DNA of 64,000 nt from Acidobacteriota bacterium (GTDB lineage: Bacteria; Acidobacteriota; Blastocatellia; Pyrinomonadales; Pyrinomonadaceae). Where the stretch lies: positions 62,001 to 126,000 of the forward strand of contig QHXR01000028.1 of assembly GCA_003223025.1 (NCBI GenBank), read 5' to 3'. The notes below the pieces were generated by a model. It had not been told where the DNA came from. It did no database searches and saw only the letters and a list, made by a program, of their open reading frames with translations. Below, piece by piece: positions 24,524 to 32,936 of this stretch. Position 1 is the stretch's first letter. Each line of letters starts with the position of its first letter. Both the position numbers and the translations under genes were made by a program.

Positions 24524-25816
24524 ATGTACCTTTTCTATTCAATTTTACTTTCGCTTGCATTCCTCCTCATGACACCGCTGTTCCTCATGCGACGGGAGAA
24601 GTACGCGAGCGGATTCAGCCAACGTCTTGGCAATTATCCGGACTTCGAGCACGATGGCCGCGATGTGATCTGGCTTCATTGCGTATCGGTCGGTGAGACA
24701 AATGCGGCGCGACCGCTTGTCGATGCTCTCCGAAAAGAATTTCCGAATCATCGACTCATCATTTCGACCACGACGAAGACCGGACAAGAGCTCGCGAGAA
24801 AAATATTCGAAGACAAAGCCGACGCGATCATCTACTTCCCTTTCGATTTTAAGTTCGCTGTTCGCCGGGCTCTCGATCACTTCAAACCATCGCTCGTGTT
24901 GCTGATGGAAACGGAGATCTGGCCGAGGTTCATTCATGAGGCGAAGGTGAGCGGGGCGGTAGTCGCGATTGTGAATGGCAGGATGTCGCAGAAGTCGTTC
25001 CGTCGATATTCACGCTTGCGTGCGTTTATGAATCGCGTCCTCGGCGACACCGATCTCGCATTGATGCAGTACGAAGCTGACGCAAAGCGAATTATCGATC
25101 TCGGAATGGACACCGAGAACGTCGCGGTCACGGGCAATCTAAAGTTCGAACAAACCGGCGGCGAAACGGATTATCAACTCACTGAAGAATTTCGTCAGCG
25201 ATTCGACATCTCACCGGACATGCCCCTAATCGTCGCTGCGAGCACACATGAGCCCGAAGAAAGATATGTCCTTGAATCGCTCGACGGCGAGCTCGGCCAT
25301 TCATGTCGTCTGATGATCGTGCCGCGACATCCGGAACGCTTTGATGCCGTCGAAAAACTATTACGCGAATCATCCTACAGCTTGGTTCGTCGCAGTTCTC
25401 CTCCGACCGATGCTGACAAAGACACCGATATCATCCTGCTCGACACAATCGGCGAGCTTCGCTCAGCTTACCCGCTTGCCGAAATCGTCTTTGTCGGCGG
25501 AAGTCTTATTCCACATGGCGGACAGAGCATCCTTGAACCAGCGGCTGAAGGAAAAGCGATAGTCACCGGACCACATACGGCAAACTTTGAAGCGGTGGTC
25601 ACGGAGTTTCTCGAGAACAAGGCGTTGCGTCAAACGTCCGAGGCGCCCGACGAGTTTCAGATCTCTGAGCGGTTGTATGAGCAGTTTGTGGATCTGCTTC
25701 AGAAGCAAGAAAAACGAAGCGAGCTGGGTCGAAATGCACTCGCTCTAATGACCGGATCCGATCGGAATGCAACTAAGATGACCGTGGAGTTTCTTCGTGG
25801 GCTCCTGCGTCGTTAG
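24524..25816 (+). CDS. waaA: 3-deoxy-D-manno-octulosonic acid transferase
   Basis: WaaA (KdtA) adds Kdo to lipid A precursors at the inner membrane, implying LPS. The 430-residue GT-B protein starts with a membrane anchor (MYLFYSILLSLAFLLMTPLF), then RREKYASGFSQRLG, WLHCVSVGETNAARPLV (family signature), METEIWPRF and NGRMS. The C-terminal half has AASTHEPEE, PRHPERF and the sugar-nucleotide block GGSLIPHGGQSILEPAAEGK. Frames opening before 24524 would translate the family C repeat, so the ATG at 24524 is chosen. Confidence 0.93.
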   Translation: MYLFYSILLSLAFLLMTPLFLMRREKYASGFSQRLGNYPDFEHDGRDVIWLHCVSVGETNAARPLVDALRKEFPNHRLIISTTTKTGQELARKIFEDKADAIIYFPFDFKFAVRRALDHFKPSLVLLMETEIWPRFIHEAKVSGAVVAIVNGRMSQKSFRRYSRLRAFMNRVLGDTDLALMQYEADAKRIIDLGMDTENVAVTGNLKFEQTGGETDYQLTEEFRQRFDISPDMPLIVAASTHEPEERYVLESLDGELGHSCRLMIVPRHPERFDAVEKLLRESSYSLVRRSSPPTDADKDTDIILLDTIGELRSAYPLAEIVFVGGSLIPHGGQSILEPAAEGKAIVTGPHTANFEAVVTEFLENKALRQTSEAPDEFQISERLYEQFVDLLQKQEKRSELGRNALALMTGSDRNATKMTVEFLRGLLRR

Positions 25817-25830
25817 CCGTACACGGCGGA

Positions 25831-25963
25831 CGCGACTGGAACGCAGGCGTCCGCGCCTGCAACGCCGTGGCTTCCGCTTGCGTAGAGCTACTCAGAAAGT
25901 CGAGACGTGAGAGGCTTTTCGTGCTTCGTACTCATGCAGGCGGGGACGCCTGCGTTCCAGTCC
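25831..25963. repeat. Intergenic palindromic repeat family B, copy 3
   Basis: The cleanest copy: GACTGGAACGCAGGCGTCC then GCGCCTGCAACGCCGTGGC on the left; ATGCAGGCGGGGACGCCTGC then GTTCCAGTC on the right. The CTTTTCGTGCTTCG(T/C)ACTC block is shared with B1. Confidence 0.75.
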
Positions 25964-26020
25964 GGCTCTCCTGGTCCGGCCGCGGCGCCATTCACGCGTT
26001 TAGAGTATTCTTAAAAATAG

Positions 26021-26076
26021 CTGTTAGCCATTAGCTCTTAGCTAATAGCTAGCGGCCGAGAGCTAACAGCTAATAT
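26021..26076. repeat. Degenerate 7-bp tandem array (8 units)
   Basis: Units in register: CTGTTAG, CCATTAG, CTCTTAG, CTAATAG, CTAGCGG, CCGAGAG, CTAACAG, CTAATAT. The array is also roughly self-complementary. Confidence 0.65.
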
Positions 26077-26088
26077 TCATCCCCCTGC

Positions 26089-27294
26089 GTGATCATCACC
26101 TACTACATCTTCGCCGCCCTGCTGATCTGGTTCAGCTACAAGTCGTTTCGCGGCGGGATCGACTATCTAAATTATTTCAAGCAGGAGCTAAATAAATCTC
26201 TTGCCGATCACGCTCCGTTCGCGACGATCTTTGCGCCTTGCAGAGGAATCGATCAGGGAATGCTCGAGAATCTCGACGCGTTGCTCGCGCAGGATTATCC
26301 AGAGTTTGAAGTGATATTCATTGTCGACGAAGAAAGCGACGAAGCGACAAAGATTATCGAGCAGGCCTGGCAGGAAGCGCGGAGGCCGGTGAAGCTCGTC
26401 GTCGCACCAAAGGCGACGGATTCGAGTCAAAAAGTCACGAATCTGCGCGAAGCGATCCAGTACGCGGATCCGACATCCGAAGTATTTGTCTTCGTCGATT
26501 CGGACGCTCGTCCGTCGAAGCAGTGGCTGAGAAATCTCGTCGCTCCGCTCATCGATCCACAGATCGGCGCGACGACAGGCTACCGCTGGTTTATCTCAAA
26601 GCACGAGACGCTCGCGTCCGAGATGCGAAACATGTGGAACGCTTCGATCGCATCTCATCTCGGTTCGAATCGCACGACGAATTTCTGCTGGGGCGGAGCG
26701 ACGGCGATCAAACGCGCGACATTTGAACGACTCGATATTTTCGAAAAGTGGCGTGGAACTCTGTCGGACGATTTCACCTTAACTCGCACCGTACGCGAAG
26801 CGGATCTCGACATCTATTTCGTTCCACGGGCGCTGACGGCGTCGATCGAAGATTGCTCGTGGCGTGAGCTTTTCGAATTTACGACGCGGCAGATGAAGAT
26901 CACTCGTGTGTATTCGGCGAAGCTGTGGGTGATGTCGTTTATTGGATCGGGGTTATTCACAGCGACCATGATCGCATCGATTCTGATCATAATTTTCAGT
27001 CGGAAAAATGATTGGTCAGTTGTCGCCGCACTGGTCACACTCATCGCCGTAATGATGTTCAGCATCGGCAAGTCACTGCTGCGTCTTAGGGCGGTGAGAC
27101 TTGCTCTGCCCGAGCACGAATCCAGGCTCCGCAGACAGACGCTTCCGCAGATCACGCTCTGGAGCCTGACTCCATTCGTTTTCCTGTTCAACTGTGTCGC
27201 CGCATGGATGTCGCGCCGGATCGTGTGGCGAGGAACCGTTTATCACATGATCTCTAGCACGGAAACTAAGGCGATCGACGATCTCACCCGCTAA
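26089..27294 (+). CDS. Ceramide-glucosyltransferase-like GT2 membrane protein
   Basis: A 401-residue GT2 enzyme resembling ceramide glucosyltransferase/HpnI. An N-terminal helix is followed by the GT-A domain: FAPCRGIDQGMLENLDALLA, FIVDEESDEA, FVDSDARP (metal site), GYRWF, FCWGGATAIK, LSDDFTLTRTV and a (Q/R)xxRW-like RQMKITR. Three or four C-terminal membrane helices follow. The lipid acceptor is unknown. The start is GTG at 26089, directly after the heptamer array, with CCCCCTG rather than a normal Shine-Dalgarno before it. Confidence 0.85.
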   Translation: MIITYYIFAALLIWFSYKSFRGGIDYLNYFKQELNKSLADHAPFATIFAPCRGIDQGMLENLDALLAQDYPEFEVIFIVDEESDEATKIIEQAWQEARRPVKLVVAPKATDSSQKVTNLREAIQYADPTSEVFVFVDSDARPSKQWLRNLVAPLIDPQIGATTGYRWFISKHETLASEMRNMWNASIASHLGSNRTTNFCWGGATAIKRATFERLDIFEKWRGTLSDDFTLTRTVREADLDIYFVPRALTASIEDCSWRELFEFTTRQMKITRVYSAKLWVMSFIGSGLFTATMIASILIIIFSRKNDWSVVAALVTLIAVMMFSIGKSLLRLRAVRLALPEHESRLRRQTLPQITLWSLTPFVFLFNCVAAWMSRRIVWRGTVYHMISSTETKAIDDLTR

Positions 27295-27363
27295 AAGTGG
27301 TATCATTCCGCCAGTTGCGTCTTTGTTTGTAACAGATAAGCTGATCGGCGCATCCAATGTCGT

Positions 27364-28743
27364 ATGAATAAGCAATCAAGGGGTAGGTTTGTATCGATCT
27401 CGTTCTGCATTTTACTCGGAGTTGTCGCGAGTTTCGGGCAAACAACTACGGTTGCGGCTCCCGCCTCCGGAAAGGCTCCGATCATCATAATTCCGGGCCT
27501 GACGGGCTCGGATCTCGTCAACAGTAAGACCGATGAGGTGGTTTGGTTCAACCAGCACCGGTCAAGAGCAGACGACATACGACTGCCCATCTCGCCGAAT
27601 CTCGCGTCGAATCATGACAATCTCGTCACGAAAGACATCATACGGAGCGTTAAATTTCTAAAGATCCTCCCGGAGACCGAGATCTATGAGCGGCTCATCG
27701 ACGCACTTCAAACCCGCGGCGGTTATCGCGAGGCGAAATGGAATACGGCGACTCGGATGGATGCGAAGGACACGTTCTATGTCTTTCCATACGACTGGCG
27801 GCGCGACAATGTCGAAAATGCACGACTGCTAATCAGACGGATCGAAACTCTAAAGCGTCGGCTCGGTCAGCCCAACCTGAAATTCAATGTCATCGCGCAT
27901 TCCATGGGCGGCCTCATCGCACGGTACGCAGCGATGTACGGAAACGCGGACCTGCCGTCCGGCACACCGCAGCCGACATGGGCGGGTGCGAAAAATTTCG
28001 ACAAGATCTTCCTTCTCGGAACTCCGAACGAAGGCTCGGTTCTTTCTTTGAATGCCTTGCTTAATGGATTTTCGTACGTTGGCGGCGGACTGAACCTTCC
28101 GTTCATTCAAAACATTACGCGCTTCGACATATTCACGATCCCGTCGTCCTATCAGTTGCTTCCGCACGACGGTGCGTTTGTTGCTTATGATGAGAACTTG
28201 AAACCGGTCCCGGTCGACCTCTTTGATCCGGCGGTTTGGGAAAAGTACGATTGGGCGATCTGGAAGGATGAAGCGTTCACAAAGAAATTCGACGCGAACG
28301 AGCAGAAGTATGCGAAACCATTTTTCCTCGCAGCGCTCGCACGCGGGAAAAAATTCCAATTAGCACTCGATGCAGTTTCAACCGCAAAGCCTCCGGTTTC
28401 GTTCTACCTGATGGGTGCAGATTGCAAGGATACGCCGACTGCGTTTGTGCTCCTCAGGGATGAAAAAAAGAATCGCTGGGAAACGCGGTTCAAACCGGAC
28501 GGCTTCACACGATCGAATGGCGAGAAGGTTAAGGACGTCGATCTCAAGCCCCTACTTTTTGCGGTCGGGGATAGTGTCGTGACAAAGTCGTCGCTTGCGG
28601 GAATAACGCCGAACAATTCGAAAGCAACGTTCCCCGTAACTGCAGAGCTTTATCAGTGCGTCGGACATAACACCCTTGTTACAAGTCCCGAGGTGCAGGA
28701 CAAGCTTTTCGCATTTTTGAATGCGGCTCCTGCGACACCGTAA
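27364..28743 (+). CDS. Exported LCAT-like alpha/beta hydrolase (lipase/acyltransferase)
   Basis: A 459-residue protein with a signal peptide ending near ASFGQ. Lecithin:cholesterol acyltransferase-like blocks are IIIPGLTGSDL (oxyanion region), FPYDWRRD, VIAHSMGGLIARYA (nucleophile serine) and LLGTPNEGS. A C-terminal VGHNTLV supplies the likely catalytic His and a GDSVV stretch the Asp. It is expected to act on phospholipid or other acyl esters in the periplasm; the exact reaction is unknown. It ends 15 bp before the atp genes and may be read with them. Confidence 0.85.
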   Translation: MNKQSRGRFVSISFCILLGVVASFGQTTTVAAPASGKAPIIIIPGLTGSDLVNSKTDEVVWFNQHRSRADDIRLPISPNLASNHDNLVTKDIIRSVKFLKILPETEIYERLIDALQTRGGYREAKWNTATRMDAKDTFYVFPYDWRRDNVENARLLIRRIETLKRRLGQPNLKFNVIAHSMGGLIARYAAMYGNADLPSGTPQPTWAGAKNFDKIFLLGTPNEGSVLSLNALLNGFSYVGGGLNLPFIQNITRFDIFTIPSSYQLLPHDGAFVAYDENLKPVPVDLFDPAVWEKYDWAIWKDEAFTKKFDANEQKYAKPFFLAALARGKKFQLALDAVSTAKPPVSFYLMGADCKDTPTAFVLLRDEKKNRWETRFKPDGFTRSNGEKVKDVDLKPLLFAVGDSVVTKSSLAGITPNNSKATFPVTAELYQCVGHNTLVTSPEVQDKLFAFLNAAPATP

Positions 28744-28758
28744 AGGAGAAAAATATCG

Positions 28759-29136
28759 ATGATAAAGAACTTGCTAGACAACGACGATCCGGACGCGGGT
28801 AAAGTTGAGGAGTCGAAGGTTGAACCTCGCAAGTCAAGTAGTCAGGTATTGAGTCTTTTCGACGAATCGGATGAGGCGGACGAAGATCGCGACAAGAACT
28901 TTGTCATCTCCGAGGCCGAGCCTGAAACAATGGCCGAAACGGTCCGTCGAAGCGGTTTAGCATATTCGGCGGGCATCGCTTTCGCCGCCGCCGTCGTGTT
29001 CATGCTGATCCTCGGCTGGGGAGCCGATCTGCTGCTCGGAACCTCACCGTGGGGCGTCGTTGGCGGGATCATTATCGGATCGGCGATCGGTTTTATCCAA
29101 CTTTTCCGCATAAGCTCGCAAATCTTCAAGAAATAG
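28759..29136 (+). CDS. atpZ: AtpZ/AtpI-family protein of the ATP synthase cluster
   Basis: A 125-residue protein. The first 70 residues are acidic and probably disordered. Two membrane helices follow (SAGIAFAAAVVFMLILGWGADLLLG with its conserved Gly-Asp, and WGVVGGIIIGSAIGFIQLF), the AtpZ arrangement. In characterised species AtpZ/AtpI helps assemble the c-ring and carries ions. AAAGGAGAAAAATATCG precedes the ATG. It is the first of four atp genes in one direction. Confidence 0.82.
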   Translation: MIKNLLDNDDPDAGKVEESKVEPRKSSSQVLSLFDESDEADEDRDKNFVISEAEPETMAETVRRSGLAYSAGIAFAAAVVFMLILGWGADLLLGTSPWGVVGGIIIGSAIGFIQLFRISSQIFKK

Positions 29137-29187
29137 CTGCCTTCCTTTGAACTTTTTGGCCTTCCTTTGTAGAATTTAAGGTTCGCG

Positions 29188-29616
29188 ATGGGCGAGGATA
29201 TTGAACCTACGGATGAATCAGCGGAGATCGGACGTCCGCCAGGTCATGAACGGATCCTTTGGATCATGGCGTTTCTCGGCGTTATCGGTGGAATTGCGGG
29301 ATATGCGCTCGAATCTCTCGCTTTCGGATTCGGGATCCTGATCGGAACCGCTCTCGCATTTGCGAATTATTACTGGCTCAAGAGTTCTTTGCGAACGATA
29401 TTCGATGCGGCGAAGTCAGGCGAGCGTCCGAGGATGCTCGCCGGCAAGTATTTTCTCAGGTACATCGTTCTCGGGATCATCGTTGCGGTGATCTACATTA
29501 CCGGACTCGTACCGATCGTCGCTCTTATACTCGGACTCGCCGGTTTCGGTTTTGCGGTCGTGATCGAAGGCATGATCCGAATGGTTTCAACTGCCGCAGC
29601 TGAACCGAAAGTTTAG
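29188..29616 (+). CDS. atpI: ATP synthase subunit I family protein
   Basis: A 142-residue protein with four predicted membrane helices. The second pair contains LIGTALAFANYYWLKSSLRT, the AtpI (ATP_synt_I) motif, and YIVLGIIVAVIYITGLVP. It precedes atpB by 38 bp, its usual place. AtpI is thought to assist c-ring assembly. The N-terminus is acidic and polar. Confidence 0.8.
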   Translation: MGEDIEPTDESAEIGRPPGHERILWIMAFLGVIGGIAGYALESLAFGFGILIGTALAFANYYWLKSSLRTIFDAAKSGERPRMLAGKYFLRYIVLGIIVAVIYITGLVPIVALILGLAGFGFAVVIEGMIRMVSTAAAEPKV

Positions 29617-29654
29617 TTAGCTTTTAGTCGGTACTTCGCTGACTCATTTTTTAT

Positions 29655-30554
29655 ATGTTTTTATTTGCAGAAGAAGGACATCATCAACCGCTCATCGTCG
29701 AGTTTATCAACCACTATCTCGGCGAGCCTGTATACAGGATCCAGGAGCACACGACTCACCTCTGGTGGAACGCGTTCTTTAAGAATTTCGGGACGACGCC
29801 GGAAGCGGTGTTTGGCAGTGAGTACTCGCCTGAGAACGCGATCCCGTGGTACACGATCATGTTCGCGATCGCGTGTGTCCTGACTATTTTCGCGATCTAC
29901 ATATTGAAGGGTAAGCTCTCGGAAGACGATCCGAAGCCGGGACAGTTGACGCTCGAAGCGGGCTATCTTGCGATCAAAGATCTCGTGGTGAAAGTCATCG
30001 GCGAGCACGGGTTCAAATTCTTCCCGGTCGTCGCAACGTTTGCTTGTCTGATCCTGATCTCGAATTTGATGGGACAGTTTCCGCTGTTCATGTCGCCGAC
30101 CGCTTCCGTGAACGTGACGTACGCTCTGGCGATCACATCGTTCGTCTATTACAACTACGTCGGGATCAGCGAGAACGGGTTGTTCGGACACATCAAGCAT
30201 TTCGCGGGACCGAAGCTCCCGCTGCTGATGCTACCGATCACGGGACTGATCTTTGTCATTGAGGTTATAAGTAACTCGATCCGGCCGTTCACGCTCGGCG
30301 TCCGACTTTTCGCGAACATGTTTGCGGATGAAAAGATCTTTGTCGAGATCACGAATCTTGCTCCGCCGTTCACACAATTTCTGCTGCCATTGCTGCTGAC
30401 GGCGTTGGGCGTATTCGTCGCTTTCGTGCAGACGCTCGTGTTCACGCTTTTGTCGATGATCTACATCAGCGAGGTTTCGCATGCGGGGCATGACGATCAT
30501 GCACACCACGATCATGCGGTCGATGCTTCGCACGGCGAAGCGGTGACGGCGTAG
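29655..30554 (+). CDS. atpB: F0F1 ATP synthase subunit a
   Basis: A 299-residue membrane subunit that with the c-ring forms the proton half-channels. The signature block has the essential arginine (RPFTLGVRLFANMFADE). ISNLMGQFPLFMSPTASVN and the last helices fit the family. The N-terminal 80 residues contain a soluble loop, and the C-terminus ends in a His/Asp-rich tail (HAGHDDHAHHDH). A 270-bp gap with hairpins separates it from atpE. Confidence 0.93.
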   Translation: MFLFAEEGHHQPLIVEFINHYLGEPVYRIQEHTTHLWWNAFFKNFGTTPEAVFGSEYSPENAIPWYTIMFAIACVLTIFAIYILKGKLSEDDPKPGQLTLEAGYLAIKDLVVKVIGEHGFKFFPVVATFACLILISNLMGQFPLFMSPTASVNVTYALAITSFVYYNYVGISENGLFGHIKHFAGPKLPLLMLPITGLIFVIEVISNSIRPFTLGVRLFANMFADEKIFVEITNLAPPFTQFLLPLLLTALGVFVAFVQTLVFTLLSMIYISEVSHAGHDDHAHHDHAVDASHGEAVTA

Positions 30555-30645
30555 AACAGGCGTTCGAGCCTGTTCCGAATGCGGACAAACGAATTGGAGC
30601 AGGTTCGAACTGCTCACAATCGACAGGCTGGAAAGCCTGTCGTAC
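30554..30645. repeat. Three successive hairpins between atpB and atpE
   Basis: GAACAGGC-GT-TCGAGCCTGTTC, GCAGGTTCGAACTGC and GACAGGCTGGAAAGCCTGTC follow each other. They may be a dispersed repeat or an RNA processing signal that lets atpE be expressed at a higher level than atpB. The remaining bases to atpE show no gene. Confidence 0.5.
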
Positions 30646-30823
30646 ATCGGAAACCGATATTTGAGAACTTGCGATTTATAGCAGATATGCCCGCACGCTA
30701 CAGGAGACGCGGACTCTACGGAGTATAAAATCCGCGGCATACCGGAAGTGAGGCGAAATAATAACCGCAGAGCAAGTTTTATAAAACGGTTTTCCTGATA
30801 GATAAATAAAACAGGAGAATAAA

Positions 30824-31162
30824 ATGAAAAAATTAAGATACATGTTTTTCGCGACACTGGCTCTCGTCGTCTCGGCTCTGCCGGCGATGGCGCAGGCTGG
30901 TGCTGCTGCCGGTGACAACAAGTTCACCGTCAACGCTGCAAAGGCGATCGGTGCCGGTGTCGGATTCGGTCTCGCGGCTGGTCTTGCCGGTATCGGCCAG
31001 GGACTCGTCGGTTCGCGTGCTGCTGAAGGCGCTGCCCGTAACCCCGGTGCGGCAAGCACGGTTCAGACGCTTATGATCATCGCGCTCGCGCTGATCGAAT
31101 CGCTCGTGCTGTTCGCTCTGCTCATCGCGTTCGTCGTTATCAAGCCGGTTACCGATCAATAG
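30824..31162 (+). CDS. atpE: F0F1 ATP synthase subunit c, with N-terminal signal-like extension
   Basis: A 112-residue c subunit. The first 24 residues (MKKLRYMFFATLALVVSALP then AMAQ) look like a cleavable signal peptide, which many c subunits lack. The mature part has the two-helix hairpin with AGIGQGLVGSRAAEGAARNP as the polar loop and the ion-binding glutamate in ALIESLVLFALL. A glutamine in helix 1 and Glu-Ser in helix 2 are present. AGGAG lies before the ATG. The F1 genes (atpFHAGDC) do not follow, so the operon is split here. Confidence 0.93.
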   Translation: MKKLRYMFFATLALVVSALPAMAQAGAAAGDNKFTVNAAKAIGAGVGFGLAAGLAGIGQGLVGSRAAEGAARNPGAASTVQTLMIIALALIESLVLFALLIAFVVIKPVTDQ

Positions 31163-31262
31163 TATCGGCTGATACACATGGGATTGCGGACGCCAGTTAT
31201 AATAGACCGGCGTCCGCATTTTGTTTTGCAACCTCGAAAGACGCGTGGCGTTCTAACAAAAG

Positions 31263-32774
31263 ATGACCGGAGAATTCGAAGGAAAGGACTTAGCTGAAAA
31301 ATACGAAGTCGGTGCGCTTATCCGTCGGGGTGAGATCGGCGACTTCTACCGCGGCCGGCACATGTTCATGGACCGTTCAGTGACGCTGCGGATCGTTCCG
31401 CGTGCGCTCGCGGTCGATGACCAGATCGCCCGACGCCTTTTCGACGAAGCGAAAATTGCTTCGCGCATCAACCATCCGAATATCCTCAACGTCATCGATT
31501 TCGGATCAGCGTCCAACGGCGTGGTTTATACAGTGTACGAAGGCGAGGAAGGTGACACGCTCCAGGAGGTCATCCGAAATTCCGGCGGCAAACTCGATGC
31601 TGCAGCCGCGACCGATATTTCCAACCAAACCGCGCGCGGCCTCGCGGCAATACACTCGCACGGCTTGGTTCACGGCAATCTGACGCCGGAGAATATTTTG
31701 ATCGCCAACGACGGACTCGATCAGCCGCACGTGAAGATCTTCGGTATCAGGTCCGCGGGACCGATGTCCGCGAGTCGTGACGGTGACATGACCGGATCGG
31801 ATTTCGCTTATCTCGCACCGGAGCAGTGTTCGGGTGCTGACGATGCCGATGCTCGCTCAGATATCTACTCGCTCGGTGTGATCGCATACGAAATGCTCGC
31901 AGGCGAACCGCCGTTCAGCGGAGATCGCCCATCGGATGTGATGGTGAAGCATACAGAAGAAGCTCCGCCGCCGCTGTCCGCATTTCGACACGACCTTTCG
32001 CCGGGCATCGAACCGGTGGTATTAAAAGCTCTGGCAAAAGATCCCGAGCTCAGATATCAAACTGCCGAAGAATTCGCCAGCGATCTTACTCGGGTCGCGG
32101 AAGGTCAGCCGGCACTCGCTGCCGGAGCGGCCCCGGTCGAATCTAACAACATTTGGAAGACCGCGTTCATCGTGCTCGCCGGCATCTCGTTGCTCTCCGT
32201 ATTTCTGATCTACGCGACTTCGAGCAAGCAAACGAATCCGACGACGTCACTTCAGACGGACGCGAACGGCCAACCGGTACAGCCGATAAATCCTGCGACA
32301 GGAGCCGAGGAACAAAATCTCGCTGCGATGCCGGGCATGATGCCCGAGGTCGTGGGAAATTCGAATTCGACTAACGGAGTTCCGGGTGCGGCACCGGGTG
32401 GCGATGGATATAATCCGTGGGCATCCGGCTCTCCGCCCGCCGGAGCACCACCGCAGACTTACGCCGCTCCCGGCGGCACGATCAACATTCCCCCGGGGCA
32501 GAGTCCGTTCATGCAGGATTTGCCGGCCGGCTGCTCGGTCACTCCAACGGGGTTGGTTCTATGTCCGGTCCCGGTGGCGACGCCGAAGCCGAGTCCGTCC
32601 GTTAAGCCACCGGCGGCGAATACAAATACGGCGCCGGTGACGACCGGAACGCCGAAACCTACGCCGGTTCCCGTACGGCCGACGCCGACGCCGGGAACAT
32701 CAAAACCCCCAACGACAAAACCGCCGGCAAATAAGCCGACGGCCGATGCGGGCAGTTCGGAGCCAGCGTCGTAG
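31263..32774 (+). CDS. Membrane-anchored Ser/Thr protein kinase-like protein, predicted pseudokinase
   Basis: A 503-residue protein with a bacterial Hanks-type kinase fold (residues 13-280). The catalytic residues are changed: the VAIK lysine is Arg43 (VTLRIVP), the HRD aspartate is Asn139 (HGNLTPEN) and the DFG aspartate is Ile159 (KIFGIRS). The glycine loop is degenerate (RRGEIGDF). Structural motifs such as the helix-C glutamate, LAPEQ and DIYSLGVIAYEMLAGEPPF are kept, so the fold should persist. One membrane helix (about 298-318) is followed by 185 Pro/Thr/Gly-rich extracytoplasmic residues. It is probably a scaffold or sensor rather than an active kinase. It follows atpE by 100 bp. Confidence 0.85.
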   Translation: MTGEFEGKDLAEKYEVGALIRRGEIGDFYRGRHMFMDRSVTLRIVPRALAVDDQIARRLFDEAKIASRINHPNILNVIDFGSASNGVVYTVYEGEEGDTLQEVIRNSGGKLDAAAATDISNQTARGLAAIHSHGLVHGNLTPENILIANDGLDQPHVKIFGIRSAGPMSASRDGDMTGSDFAYLAPEQCSGADDADARSDIYSLGVIAYEMLAGEPPFSGDRPSDVMVKHTEEAPPPLSAFRHDLSPGIEPVVLKALAKDPELRYQTAEEFASDLTRVAEGQPALAAGAAPVESNNIWKTAFIVLAGISLLSVFLIYATSSKQTNPTTSLQTDANGQPVQPINPATGAEEQNLAAMPGMMPEVVGNSNSTNGVPGAAPGGDGYNPWASGSPPAGAPPQTYAAPGGTINIPPGQSPFMQDLPAGCSVTPTGLVLCPVPVATPKPSPSVKPPAANTNTAPVTTGTPKPTPVPVRPTPTPGTSKPPTTKPPANKPTADAGSSEPAS

Positions 32775-32786
32775 TACCAAGAGAAA

Positions 32787-32929
32787 AGCTCCGCTAAGAG
32801 CGGAATATTGGTAGAAGCGAAGCGAATAACCAAAGAGCTCCGTAGGTGCGGCACGGTGTGTCGCTCCTACGGAGCTTTTGTCGTAATAACGGACGGCATT
32901 CTACCGATATGACGCTCCTAACGGAGCTA
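32787..32929. repeat. Nested palindromic element family G, copy 1
   Basis: Outer arms AAGCTCCGCTAAGAGCGG then AATATTGGTAG, and CTACCGATATGACGCTCC then TAACGGAGCT, are inverted copies. The centre holds GAGCTCCGTAGG..CCTACGGAGC. A second copy is at 58132-58275. It lies between convergent genes. Confidence 0.7.
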
Positions 32930-32936
32930 GCCATTT

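Noticed and set aside
29661-30857. Two long minus-strand frames opposite atpB and atpE
   Set aside because: Shadow frames of the conserved atp genes; composition is Arg/Asp/His-rich without any motif.
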